Positions 1 through 7,746 of a DNA stretch of 64,000 bases are shown here, one piece after another. Both the position numbers and the translations under genes were made by a program. Numbering within the stretch: the stretch's first letter is position 1; every line of letters begins with the position of its first letter. This DNA is from Tenacibaculum sp. 1_MG-2023. GTDB taxonomy: Bacteria > Bacteroidota > Bacteroidia > Flavobacteriales > Flavobacteriaceae. The DNA lies in NCBI RefSeq assembly GCF_030547425.1, contig NZ_JAUORH010000002.1, positions 1 to 64,000 of the forward strand, given 5' to 3'. Under the pieces are notes generated by a model, which was not told the DNA's origin, ran no database searches, and saw only the letters and a list, made by a program, of their open reading frames with translations.

Positions 1-85
1 GTTTTTACCTTCAAATTGTTCCATTTATCAGTATTTTAAAGCAAAAAAATACAGATTTTAAATTAATAAGTCAATAAATATTAAT

Positions 86-1057
86 ATGGAAACAAGAAGA
101 AAATTCAAAGGTTCTGATGCTTTTTTAGCTGAAAGCGCACGTACAATTTACAACCTATTTACGCAAGATTTGGAGCGTTTTACCGCTTTCAATACCCGAT
201 TTACGAGCGAGTATGCGACGGCTTTTTTACATCAGATTGATGCCGCAGATACGGTAGTTACCGATGTAAGTACCTTGGCGAAACAAGGAGTGGAAACGCA
301 AAAGGTGTTGATAGCAATGCAAAATGCTAGTCGTGTGTATAATCGTATAAAGAGTCATGCTATGTGGGCTTTTCCTGATAATCCTGCGGTATTAAAGGAG
401 TTTACTACTGGTTATAGAGATGCAAGCAAGAATCAGCCTAAAATGTTGGTGTTTTTAGAAACGTTAGAAAAGGTAGTTACCAACTATTTAGATGATTTGA
501 CCGATGTAACGAAAGGCGGAATGCCTGCATCTATTGTGGAAGAGTTGGCAACAATTAAAGACGAATTAAAGAGCGCGAACACTCAGCAAGAGGTGTATAA
601 AAAACAGCGTTTGGTAATTACTCAAGATCGTATTTCGGCATTGAACGATTGTTATACAACGCTTGTTCAAATTATAAATACGGCTCAGTTAGTATTTGCC
701 AATGAACCTGCAAAAAGAGCACAGTATAGCTATCGTCCAACTACAGGAAGCAGCTCTATTACTGATTTTGTGGGACAGGTAGCGCCTAATGAAACCAAGG
801 TAATTACTCAGGTATCGTATGACAAAGAGGGATTTATTGGTTTTGAAAACAGAGGAGAAACCACGCTACAGTTCGACATTAGTACCGACGAGGTTACACT
901 AAACGGCAATATGGTTGAGCTGGAAAGTGGCGCTATCAACAACCAGCCAATGGAATGGTTACTAGCGGATGTTATCAACGGTACCAAAGTGAATATTTTG
1001 GCTTATAATCCGTCTACTACCTCAACGGGAAGTTATTGGATTAGTACAGATGTGTAA
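86..1057 (+). CDS. Hypothetical two-part protein, 323 aa
   Basis: I do not recognise this protein. Residues 1 to about 205 look almost entirely helical, with many Ala, Glu, Lys and Thr residues and no membrane segment. From about residue 225 the composition changes to a beta-rich part ending GSYWISTDV. There is no signal peptide or lipobox, so a cytoplasmic location is inferred. The start ATG is the first in frame after an AT-rich leader that shows no clear promoter in the 85 bases available. The gene stands alone: the next gene is on the opposite strand and a repeat hairpin lies between them. Its GC content is somewhat higher than the two AT-rich lipoprotein genes that follow. That the frame is coding is clear; its function is unknown. 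Confidence 0.75.
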   Translation: METRRKFKGSDAFLAESARTIYNLFTQDLERFTAFNTRFTSEYATAFLHQIDAADTVVTDVSTLAKQGVETQKVLIAMQNASRVYNRIKSHAMWAFPDNPAVLKEFTTGYRDASKNQPKMLVFLETLEKVVTNYLDDLTDVTKGGMPASIVEELATIKDELKSANTQQEVYKKQRLVITQDRISALNDCYTTLVQIINTAQLVFANEPAKRAQYSYRPTTGSSSITDFVGQVAPNETKVITQVSYDKEGFIGFENRGETTLQFDISTDEVTLNGNMVELESGAINNQPMEWLLADVINGTKVNILAYNPSTTSTGSYWISTDV

Positions 1058-1080
1058 GAATAATTTTCTATAAAAATAAC

Positions 1081-1171
1081 AACGTCATTACGAAGGAGGT
1101 ACGGCTGAAATAATCTGTTTATTTTGAACTAGAAATGTAAAGATTACTGCGCTATCACTCGTAATGACGTT
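1081..1171. repeat. Dispersed hairpin repeat, copy A
   Basis: The ends are a perfect 13-bp inverted repeat, aacgtcattacga at 1081-1093 and its complement at 1159-1171. The interior 'aggtacg...taatctgttta' is shared with the copies described at 2844-2930 and, in its end sequence, at 7618-7680. The right arm runs into seven T residues. Sitting between two convergent genes, the hairpin could also act as a terminator (inference). Elements with gtcatt..cga ends and a taatctgttta core are common spacers in flavobacterial genomes. Confidence 0.8.
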
Positions 1172-1194
1172 TTTTTATGTGGTTTTAATTAAAA

Positions 1195-1698
1195 TTATTG
1201 GTATCGTTTATCTCCTCCAAGATTATTAGCTATTACTAAAATTGTCCGCCAGCAATCAGGAAGTGATGTAGAAGCTCCTCTTACACATTTTACAAAACCA
1301 GAAGGTTGTGGAAGTCCAAATTCGGTTTCTTTATATTGTTGAACCTCAGAAGTAAGTATAATATCTTGTCCCTCAACCCAAGCCCTTACTCTAACATCAT
1401 CAGAAAGAGCCCGTGTAGTATTAGTTACTAGGTAAGTACCATTGTTTTCAATAATAGTATACCCCATTTTTTTAAGCCCATTAGGTAAAGACCCAAATGT
1501 AAATGCAGCATTTAATACTTTAATTTTAGTTGAATTTGAATTCGGTTGATTTGTCCAAATAGATGTTTGGTCAGGATTTGTTTCAATAGTTGATACATCA
1601 GTTCTTTGACTTGAAGTATCTTTAGCTACATTTTTATAACATGAGCATGAAAAGCTTATTAATCCGAGAATTATTGTAATAATATAAAGAGTTCTCAT
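1195..1698 (-). CDS. Putative lipoprotein, 167 aa
   Basis: The N-terminus is a short hydrophobic signal with a lipobox-like ISFSC at about residues 14-18, so acylation and export are expected. After a Ser/Thr/Asn-rich linker to about residue 55, the remainder (from KIKVLNAAFTFG) looks like a small mixed alpha/beta domain with two Cys residues near the C-terminus (KCVRG and DCWR). I do not recognise the family. It lies 27 bp downstream of another lipoprotein gene on the same strand, so the two are probably cotranscribed and may act together in the envelope. Confidence 0.7.
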   Translation of the reverse strand: MRTLYIITIILGLISFSCSCYKNVAKDTSSQRTDVSTIETNPDQTSIWTNQPNSNSTKIKVLNAAFTFGSLPNGLKKMGYTIIENNGTYLVTNTTRALSDDVRVRAWVEGQDIILTSEVQQYKETEFGLPQPSGFVKCVRGASTSLPDCWRTILVIANNLGGDKRYQ

Positions 1699-1725
1699 AA
1701 TATTAGGTAGTTTAATCTTGATTGT

Positions 1726-2367
1726 TTATTCCTTTTCAATAAAGTCTCCAATCTTTTTTATAAAATTTGAGTCTAATTTTAACTCCTTGTAAGTTGTATC
1801 TTTTGACATTTTAATCAAAGTAGTCAATTCTTCCAAGGCAATAGCTTTTGATTCATACATCTTATTTTTGCTATCAATAATCGTAATTTTTTCTGCGGAC
1901 TCAATTAATTTCTCATATAATTTTATGATATCTTCATCAATTTCTCCATCGTGATTATTTTTTAAAGCTTCAATTCTAAAAGCTAAATCTCTAATCATAT
2001 AGTTTCCCGCATTTTTTTCTCCTAATTCTGCTACAGCTTTTACCGCAGAGAATTTGGCTGCCGCATCAACTTCACTTCCTGCTTTAGCTTTGGCTAACAC
2101 ATCTATTGTACTACTTATAGTAGCATCAGGTGGATTTTCTGATATAACTCTAACATTTCCATCTGCCTTAACTAAATAAATTCCGCCTCTTTGAGTTGCG
2201 TCATAATGAGACCAAAATAACGTTGGTAGAATTTTTCCTGTTTTTTCGTCTTTAGCTGTGTACAATTGTTGTCTGGAAATTCCTGCACTTTTCCGAGATT
2301 GATTAATTGAACCACATCCAACAATTAAGAATATTCCGAAGATTGAGGTTATAATTGATTTTTTCAT
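1726..2367 (-). CDS. Putative lipoprotein, 213 aa
   Basis: A typical lipoprotein signal (MKKSIITSIFGIFLIVGC) is followed by a region with YTAKDEKTGKILPTLFW and YLVKADGNVRVISENPPDA, and then a long helical stretch from about residue 75 to the end, rich in Ala, Lys and Glu. The first part resembles a small beta domain; the second could be a helical bundle. No family is recognised. It is first in a two-gene minus-strand unit with the 167-aa lipoprotein gene. The 700-bp region upstream is repeat debris, which marks this corner as a variable part of the chromosome. Confidence 0.7.
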   Translation of the reverse strand: MKKSIITSIFGIFLIVGCGSINQSRKSAGISRQQLYTAKDEKTGKILPTLFWSHYDATQRGGIYLVKADGNVRVISENPPDATISSTIDVLAKAKAGSEVDAAAKFSAVKAVAELGEKNAGNYMIRDLAFRIEALKNNHDGEIDEDIIKLYEKLIESAEKITIIDSKNKMYESKAIALEELTTLIKMSKDTTYKELKLDSNFIKKIGDFIEKE

Positions 2368-2629
2368 ATCATTTGGTTTTTGGTTAGTTCTTTAAATATA
2401 TAGTAACTCCTATTATCTAAACAATCAATTTATTTTACCCTGCAATTATTTAGGATAATAAAACAGCTTAATTGCTTTGACAATTCCATATAAATCTAAA
2501 AAAAAACCTTACAAATAATTTAAAAAAACCTCAAAACCAAGTATTTAAACCATAAAAGTTAGTTTTTTCATCATTAATGTAGTGTTAAACTGAGTATAGG
2601 GTAGATTTATACTTAATTGTATTGCTCAA

Positions 2630-2790
2630 TAAACTACTGTCTTCATTTTCTTTGCTTGTCCAAAGAAAACGAACCAAAAGAAAGGACACTTTTACGAGGA
2701 ATTTTTAAACCTTGTTTAAAAACGTCTGAAAAACGATGCGAGGAATCTGTCTAATTTAAACCAAAAACATTCTTGAAAACCCTTAACATC
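2630..2790. repeat. Degenerate dispersed repeat
   Basis: The stretch with ctttgcttgtccaaagaaa, cgaaccaaaagaaaggacac and acgaggaatttttaaacc matches, from memory, a non-coding repeat common in Flavobacteriia and often mistaken for short ORFs. It has no clean terminal inverted repeats here and looks decayed. The borders are approximate. Confidence 0.45.
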
Positions 2791-2843
2791 CGACTTTAAG
2801 ATTTCTCACTTCCGTTCTACTACAGTTCGAAATGACAATTTCT

Positions 2844-2930
2844 GTCATTTCGAAGAAGGTACGACTAAAGTAATCTGTTTATTTCGAACTATAAACTTAA
2901 AGATTACTTTTTTTGTTTGGAATGATGTTT
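2844..2930. repeat. Dispersed hairpin repeat, copy B
   Basis: This copy reads gtcatttcgaagaaggtacg, then actaaagtaatctgttta, then tttcgaactataaac, and ends ggaatgatg. It aligns directly with copy A at 1081-1171, and its ends have drifted. An extra arm, gttcgaaatgac at about 2826-2837, faces it, so a second partial copy in inverted orientation may abut on the left. Confidence 0.7.
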
Positions 2931-2966
2931 TATTTAAGTGGTTAATTTTCTAAGATGTGTAGTAGC

Positions 2967-3100
2967 TCAGTTTTTCTCTGGCAAAGTAGTTCTAAAATCT
3001 AAACTATATTTTTCTCCTATCTTATAGTTAAGAACTCCATCCTTTTGAAAGGGATCTAATCTCTTTAATTTTTGTTTTTCTAGAGGACAATCTTCTTTTC
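2967..3100 (-). pseudogene. Protein-like frame, possible gene remnant
   Basis: On the minus strand, a frame shifted relative to the 91-aa gene just upstream runs out of that gene's last codons and reads EDCPLEKQKLKRLDPF, then KDGVLNYKIGEKYSLDFR, and stops at 2967-2969. It has no start codon of its own in a sensible place. Either the zinc-ribbon gene once ended in this frame and suffered a frameshift near 3085, or the frame is chance. The composition looks like protein, but at this length the support is weak. Confidence 0.25.
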
Positions 3101-3355
3101 ACATTTCGGACATTTCAACCGACTATTATCAAAATCTTTTCCAAATTTATTTCCCATTACAGCAAACAGACCAGCACCAACCAAAGCAGCAGGAATTGCA
3201 ATTGGCGCCCCTAAAACAGCTCCAGCAATTCCTAAACCAGAAGCTAATGTATATCCTACTCCTCCTCCAATAGCAGTCCCAATAATCCTTCCTTTTTTAT
3301 CCTTTTTAAACAAAATCTCTGTTTTACAATGTGGACAATATTTTTGTTTTTTCAT
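3080..3355 (-). CDS. Small zinc-ribbon / glycine-zipper membrane protein
   Basis: The 91-residue protein begins with a CPHC pair at about residues 7-10 and ends with a CPKC pair at about residues 83-86, which together could bind one zinc ion. Between them lies a Gly/Ala-rich hydrophobic stretch (about residues 26-68, GTAIGGGVGYTLASGLGIAG onward) typical of glycine-zipper membrane hairpins. The chain would therefore cross the membrane twice with both CxxC pairs on one side. I know of no assigned function. A frameshift near its C-terminus is possible because a protein-like frame continues downstream. Confidence 0.65.
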   Translation of the reverse strand: MKKQKYCPHCKTEILFKKDKKGRIIGTAIGGGVGYTLASGLGIAGAVLGAPIAIPAALVGAGLFAVMGNKFGKDFDNSRLKCPKCEKKIVL

Positions 3356-3551
3356 CTATCTCTTCTTTATTACTTTATTATTTTCAGTTATTTAAATTTG
3401 AGTCGTCATTTAATTCCAAAAATGCTTCTTATCTCTATATAACTCTCTGTTTTGTCTAGTTACTTTAATATTTTTATAAACGTAAAAGAACATCTTCACA
3501 TATTTATACGGAATCCCATAAACTCAGTTATTTTATTAAAGTTTTATAAAA
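3356..3551. other. Intergenic AT-rich DNA, no gene seen
   Basis: The region upstream of the zinc-ribbon gene is AT-rich. A plus-strand open frame from 3452 runs antisense into the carboxylase terminator and gene, has a low-complexity composition and is not believed. The leftward promoter for the zinc-ribbon gene should lie here, but no clear TAnnTTTG box was identified. Confidence 0.4.
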
Positions 3552-3583
3552 CAAAAAAGACGCTTCTAAAAAGAAACGCCTTT
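3552..3583 (-). terminator. Intrinsic terminator of the acyl-CoA carboxylase operon
   Basis: On the minus strand, ggcgtttc pairs with gaagcgtc (two G-U pairs) around a short T-rich loop and is followed by six T residues. It lies about 30 bp past the stop of the carboxyltransferase gene. Confidence 0.7.
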
Positions 3584-3610
3584 AAAAAAATATTAATACT
3601 TCTTTATTTG

Positions 3611-5152
3611 TTACAACGGAATATTCCCGTGTTTTCTATTCGGTCTTTCTACCTTTTTACCTTCTAACATCGCAAAAGCTTTGATTAGTTTTCTGCGGGT
3701 GTCTTGTGGTAAAATAACCTCATCTACAAATCCGCGTGCTGCTGCTCGGTACGGATTCGCAAATTTATCGGCATACTCCGCTTCCTTTTCAGCAAGTTTC
3801 GCTTCATGATCGTCTGCTTCGGCAATTTCCTTTTTAAAGATAATTTCACTTGCTCCTTTCGCTCCCATTACCGCAATTTCTGCACTAGGCCATGCAAAGT
3901 TCATATCAGCACCAATGTGTTTTGAGTTCATTACGTCATACGCTCCACCATAGGCTTTACGGGTAATTACACTTACTCTTGGCACGGTAGCTTCACTCAA
4001 CGCATACAATAATTTTGCTCCGTTGGTAATAATAGCGTTCCATTCTTGATCGGTTCCTGGTAAGAATCCTGGTACATCTACCAACACCAATAACGGAATA
4101 TTAAAGCAATCGCAAAAACGGGTAAAACGTGCTGCTTTTTTAGAACTGTTTACATCCAAACACCCTGCTAAACTCATCGGTTGATTGGCAACAACCCCCA
4201 CACTTCTTCCTCCTAAACGCGCAAATCCAACGACGATATTATCGGCATACTCTTTATGGATTTCAAAAAACGAATCTGCATCAGCAATACCATCAATTAC
4301 GGCACGCATATCGTACGGCTTGTTGGCATTATCTGGAACAATGTTGGCTAATTCTTCTCTAATTTCATCGCCTAATTCAAACGGTAATTTCGCTGTAGTT
4401 TCTTGATTGTTCTGTGGCATATAACTCAACAATGTTTTAATGTCTTCTAAACATTGTACATCGTTCGCTGCCGTTAAATGCGTTACTCCCGATTTGGTTG
4501 CATGCGTACTTGCGCCTCCTAACTCTTCCGAAGTTACTTCTTCATTGGTTACTGTTTTTACTACGTTAGGTCCCGTAACAAACATATAACTTGAATTTTC
4601 TACCATAACGGTAAAATCGGTCATGGCTGGAGAATACACTGCTCCCCCTGCACAAGGTCCCATAATTGCTGAGATTTGTGGGATGACTCCTGATGCTTGT
4701 ACGTTTCTGTAAAAAATATCGGCATAACCACCTAACGAACGTACGCCTTCTTGAATACGTGCTCCACCAGAATCGTTCAATCCGATTAATGGTGCTCCTA
4801 CTTTTACCGCTAAATCCATAATCTTACAGATTTTTTCGGCATGTGTTTCCGATAACGAACCTCCAAATACCGTAAAGTCTTGTGCAAACACGTACACTAA
4901 GCGTCCGTTTACAGTTCCGTATCCTGTTACCACTCCGTCACCATAAAATTGCTGATTTTCCATTCCGAAATCGGTCGTTCGGTGTGTTACCAAAATACCG
5001 ACTTCTTCAAAAGAACCTTCATCTAAGAAATAATCGATACGCTCACGTGCGGTTAATTTTCCTTTTTGATGATGACGGTCGATGCGTTGTTGTCCGCCTC
5101 CTAACTTTGCTTCGGTAAGTTTATGTTGTAATTCTTCTATTTTAGATTTCAT
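3611..5152 (-). CDS. Acyl-CoA carboxylase carboxyltransferase (beta) subunit
   Basis: This 513-aa cytoplasmic protein transfers the carboxyl group from biotin to an acyl-CoA, most probably propionyl-CoA, giving methylmalonyl-CoA. It begins with the family's [22 protein letters not shown] segment. The N-terminal crotonase-like half carries [15 protein letters not shown] and the oxyanion-hole glycines of [12 protein letters not shown]. The C-terminal half has [28 protein letters not shown] and [16 protein letters not shown]. Length and motifs match the single-chain PccB family rather than the split AccA/AccD pair. It is the last gene of an operon with a biotin carboxylase and a biotin carrier. 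A 180-bp gap holding a structured repeat separates it from the biotin carboxylase. Acetyl- or methylcrotonyl-CoA as substrate cannot be excluded from sequence. Confidence 0.93.
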   Translation of the reverse strand: MKSKIEELQHKLTEAKLGGGQQRIDRHHQKGKLTARERIDYFLDEGSFEEVGILVTHRTTDFGMENQQFYGDGVVTGYGTVNGRLVYVFAQDFTVFGGSLSETHAEKICKIMDLAVKVGAPLIGLNDSGGARIQEGVRSLGGYADIFYRNVQASGVIPQISAIMGPCAGGAVYSPAMTDFTVMVENSSYMFVTGPNVVKTVTNEEVTSEELGGASTHATKSGVTHLTAANDVQCLEDIKTLLSYMPQNNQETTAKLPFELGDEIREELANIVPDNANKPYDMRAVIDGIADADSFFEIHKEYADNIVVGFARLGGRSVGVVANQPMSLAGCLDVNSSKKAARFTRFCDCFNIPLLVLVDVPGFLPGTDQEWNAIITNGAKLLYALSEATVPRVSVITRKAYGGAYDVMNSKHIGADMNFAWPSAEIAVMGAKGASEIIFKKEIAEADDHEAKLAEKEAEYADKFANPYRAAARGFVDEVILPQDTRRKLIKAFAMLEGKKVERPNRKHGNIPL

Positions 5153-5167
5153 CTATATTCTTTTTTT

Positions 5168-5322
5168 GGGCGTTCCCCAAGGGTCGGGCTTTCCGCTATA
5201 TCTTTTGTTGGTTCTCGATACTTGCTCCGCAAACTCGAACTGACAACAAAAGGATGCCGCTGCAAATGCTTTGCATTCAACGAAACACGTAAAATACAAA
5301 TTATTGAGTTAATCCCTAACGC
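5168..5322. repeat. Structured dispersed repeat inside the carboxylase operon
   Basis: The element runs from gggcgttcccc to aatccctaacgc and contains cgggctttccgctatatc and aggatgccgctgcaaatg. It has a 9-bp inverted repeat, cttttgttg at 5202-5210 against caacaaaag at 5244-5252, and a small hairpin tgcaaa/tttgca at 5261-5275. From memory this is a flavobacterial spacer repeat with conserved ends and a variable central stem. It is transcribed in the biotin carboxylase to carboxyltransferase spacer. It is much more GC-rich than its surroundings. Confidence 0.7.
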
Positions 5323-5332
5323 ACATTATGTA

Positions 5333-6769
5333 TTAACAAGTTTTTAAAATACGTTGCTCTTTTAAATACTGCTGTAAGGCAACTTGTGCAGCAATCTTCG
5401 CTTCTTTTTCGTATCCTGCTTCTAACAACTCAGGTGTGTAATACTTCTTTACAAAATGAGTATCGAAATTCCCTGAGGTGAAAGCTTCGTGTTCGCATAC
5501 GAACTTTCCGAACGGCAACGTAGTTTCTATTCCTTTTACCTTATAATTGCTAATGGCTTGTTTCATTAACTCAATAGCTTCTTCGCGCGTATTCCCATAG
5601 GTAATCAATTTAGAAATCATCGGATCGTAATAAATAGGAATTTCCATTCCTTCTTCAAAACCATCATCTACACGAATATTTTCTCCTTTCGGATGTTGAT
5701 AGGTTTCCAACACTCCAATACTCGGTGCAAAATTATCTAACGGATCTTCGGCGTATACACGTAATTCTAATGCGTGTCCGTTAATTTCTAAATCATCTTG
5801 CGTGAATGATAGCTCCTCTCCTCTTGCTATTTTTATTTGCTGCTCTACCAAGTCTACTCCCGTAATAAGTTCCGTAACTGGGTGCTCTACTTGTAAACGT
5901 GTATTCATTTCTAGGAAGTAGAAGTTTTTATTTTCATCTAATAAAAACTCAACCGTTCCTGCTCCTAAATAATCACATGCTTTCGCAACTCTTACAGCTG
6001 CAGCACCCATAGCTTCTCTAATTTCTGGAGTCAACACACTCGATGGTGCTTCTTCTACTACTTTTTGGTGGCGACGCTGTACCGAACATTCGCGTTCAAA
6101 TAAGTGTACTACGTTTCCGTGAGCATCTGCCAACACTTGGATTTCGATATGACGTGGTGACCCTACATATTTTTCTATAAATACAGAACCATCTCCAAAA
6201 GCTGATTCTGCTTCTGAAATTGCACGCTGCATTTGTTCTTTTATATCGGCTTCTTTTTCAACAACACGCATTCCTTTTCCTCCACCTCCTGCTGAAGCTT
6301 TAATCAAAATCGGATACCCAATTTCATTTGCTACTTTCGATGCATATTCTACATCGGTTACTGCTTCATCAATACCTGGAACCATCGGAATATCATAGGC
6401 TTTCACTGCATCTTTTGCAGCCAATTTGCTTCCCATCACTTCAATAGCATGTGTTTTTGGTCCTATAAATACAATTCCTGATTTTGCTACGGCTTCTCCA
6501 AAGGCTGCATTTTCACTTAAAAATCCGTATCCCGGGTGAATTCCATCTACACCTAACTCCTTCGCTACTTCAATAATTTTATCTCCTAATAAATACGATT
6601 GGTTAGAAGGTGCAGGACCAATACATACCGCTTCGTCTGCAAAAGTTACATGTGGTGAATTTCTGTCTGCTTCTGAAAAAACAGCTACGGTTTTAATCCC
6701 CATCTTTTTTGCAGTACGCATTACACGCAACGCAATTTCTCCTCTATTTGCTACTAATATCTTTTTCAT
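5333..6769 (-). CDS. accC: Biotin carboxylase subunit of acyl-CoA carboxylase
   Basis: This 478-aa ATP-grasp enzyme carboxylates the biotin of the carrier protein using ATP and bicarbonate. It shows the N-terminal KKILVANRGEIALRVMRTA, the glycine-rich ATP loop KASAGGGGKGMR at about residues 157-168, the RECSVQRRHQKVVEEAPS segment, and the catalytic EMNTRLQVEHPVTE. The C-terminal biotin carboxylase domain is complete. The length suits a free biotin carboxylase subunit rather than a fused PccA. The start codon lies 1 bp past the stop of the carrier gene, so the two are translationally close. Together with the carrier and PccB-type subunit it forms an acyl-CoA carboxylase; whether it also serves fatty-acid synthesis is not visible here. 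Confidence 0.93.
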   Translation of the reverse strand: MKKILVANRGEIALRVMRTAKKMGIKTVAVFSEADRNSPHVTFADEAVCIGPAPSNQSYLLGDKIIEVAKELGVDGIHPGYGFLSENAAFGEAVAKSGIVFIGPKTHAIEVMGSKLAAKDAVKAYDIPMVPGIDEAVTDVEYASKVANEIGYPILIKASAGGGGKGMRVVEKEADIKEQMQRAISEAESAFGDGSVFIEKYVGSPRHIEIQVLADAHGNVVHLFERECSVQRRHQKVVEEAPSSVLTPEIREAMGAAAVRVAKACDYLGAGTVEFLLDENKNFYFLEMNTRLQVEHPVTELITGVDLVEQQIKIARGEELSFTQDDLEINGHALELRVYAEDPLDNFAPSIGVLETYQHPKGENIRVDDGFEEGMEIPIYYDPMISKLITYGNTREEAIELMKQAISNYKVKGIETTLPFGKFVCEHEAFTSGNFDTHFVKKYYTPELLEAGYEKEAKIAAQVALQQYLKEQRILKTC

Positions 6770-6770
6770 C

Positions 6771-7256
6771 TTATTCCATTTCTATTAAAACCGTATTCTT
6801 TTCTACTTTATCCCCTACTTGTATAGCAACCGATTTTACGACTCCGTCTCTTGGTGCTTGTAAGGTGTTCTCCATTTTCATGGCTTCTAACACCAAAATT
6901 CCGTCTCCTTCTTTTACTTCTTGACCAATTTCTACCTCTACAGAAACAATTAACCCAGGCATTGGTGCCTTAATATCGTTTTCTTTTTTCTCTGCTGCAA
7001 CTTCTAACCCTAACTCATCAATCAACATATCTAATTCATTAGAAATACTTACCTCATAAGTATTTCCATTGATTTGAATGGTGTATGTTTTTTGATTGAA
7101 ATTTGTTTGAAATATGGTTGCTTGATACGATTGATTCCCCTCAAGTACGTGGTAGTTGTTTTTTGACTTTTCTACTATATCTAGCGCCTCAATTTGCGCT
7201 TCAGTAAAGTCAAAATCATGCGTTTTATTAACGCTCGTTTTAAAAGATTTACTCAT
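6771..7256 (-). CDS. Biotin carboxyl carrier protein
   Basis: This 161-aa carrier ends in a biotinyl domain with the attachment site VLEAMKMENTL (Lys near residue 127), preceded by DIKAPMPGLIVSVEVEIGQEV. Residues 1 to about 75 form a small beta-rich region (YQATIFQTNFNQKTYTIQING) as seen in the linker part of PccA-type chains. The protein therefore looks like a detached C-terminal section of a PccA, in keeping with the separate biotin carboxylase next door. It is first in the three-gene operon. No clear promoter box was fixed in the upstream 180 bp. Confidence 0.9.
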   Translation of the reverse strand: MSKSFKTSVNKTHDFDFTEAQIEALDIVEKSKNNYHVLEGNQSYQATIFQTNFNQKTYTIQINGNTYEVSISNELDMLIDELGLEVAAEKKENDIKAPMPGLIVSVEVEIGQEVKEGDGILVLEAMKMENTLQAPRDGVVKSVAIQVGDKVEKNTVLIEME

Positions 7257-7425
7257 AAATATCTGATATTTTCACCACTAAAATATTAAAATTACAACGG
7301 AATGCATTGAGTTAAATCTATAAATTGGCTAGAATGTTTTTTTACTTCCTTGATTACTTCCTATCCATTTACTAACAACCTCAGAAAAACCCGCTATTTA
7401 TCGCTCTTAATTCATATTTCATATT

Positions 7426-7433
7426 TACCTTTG
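7426..7433 (+). promoter_or_regulatory. Bacteroidota minus-7 promoter box
   Basis: TACCTTTG fits the TAnnTTTG minus-7 consensus of this phylum and lies just upstream of the TPP aptamer, so transcription should start near 7440. A convincing minus-33 TTTG is not present at the right spacing. Confidence 0.6.
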
Positions 7434-7436
7434 CAC

Positions 7437-7593
7437 CGTTCTCATAAAGGGGTGCCTTATTTGAATTAAGAATTGTGGAATTACGAGTTTTGATTATTAA
7501 AATAATTCGTAATTAATCATTTATAATTCATAATTAAATTCAGGCTGAGATCATACCCAACGAACCTGGAACAGGTAATGCTGTTTAGGGAGG
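7437..7593 (+). promoter_or_regulatory. TPP riboswitch (THI box) with long P3
   Basis: The conserved aptamer parts appear in order: ggggtgcc (7449-7456), ggctgaga (7543-7550), taccc, gaacctg (7562-7568), and caggtaatgctg. P1 can form between ttctc at the 5' end and gggag at 7588-7592. The P3 arm is about 85 nt of AT-rich self-complementary sequence (tgaatt against aattca, attacga against tcgtaat), much longer than in a minimal aptamer. A small ggcga/tcgcc hairpin follows at 7592-7604 without a U-tract, so the mode of control (translation or termination) is not clear. It lies upstream of a TonB-dependent receptor, which would be repressed by thiamin pyrophosphate. Confidence 0.9.
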
Positions 7594-7617
7594 CGATAAT
7601 CGCCATTTGGAAAACAA

Positions 7618-7680
7618 TTGTTACGAGAAATTTGTTTATAAACCAAGGAATACTTTGTTGTAAACTCCTCGTAATGACAA
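7618..7680. repeat. Degenerate hairpin repeat in the riboswitch leader, copy C
   Basis: ttgttacgag at 7618-7627 faces ctcgtaatgacaa at 7668-7680; the arms match except for three bases missing from the left arm. The right arm is the same end sequence as copy A at 1159-1171. The copy sits between the TPP aptamer and the receptor start codon, so it is transcribed in the leader. Confidence 0.6.
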
Positions 7681-7746
7681 ATTTTAATTATTCAATGTTT
7701 AACTAAAGAATAATTACCTCTTTTTATTCGATTTTGTTTTTATAAA

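Larger units (their letters stand above)
2368..3079. other. Long gene-poor gap with degenerate repeats
   Basis: There is no intact gene in 712 bp. The left third is plain AT-rich DNA and must hold the promoter of the leftward lipoprotein unit. About 2630-2790 is a dispersed repeat relic recognisable by 'ctttgcttgtccaaagaaa' and 'cgaaccaaaagaaaggacac'; similar stretches are scattered through Bacteroidota genomes. About 2798-2930 contains hairpin-repeat pieces, including gttcgaaatgac facing gtcatttcgaa. The right end carries a protein-like minus-strand frame described separately. Confidence 0.6.

Noticed and set aside
1081..2930. Possible CRISPR array from repeated elements
   Set aside because: The copies are far apart, of different lengths, and have hairpin ends; there is no regular spacing, no spacers and no cas gene.
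3452..3667. Plus-strand open frame of 71 codons
   Set aside because: It overlaps the carboxylase terminator and the 3' end of the carboxyltransferase gene in antisense, and its composition is low-complexity.
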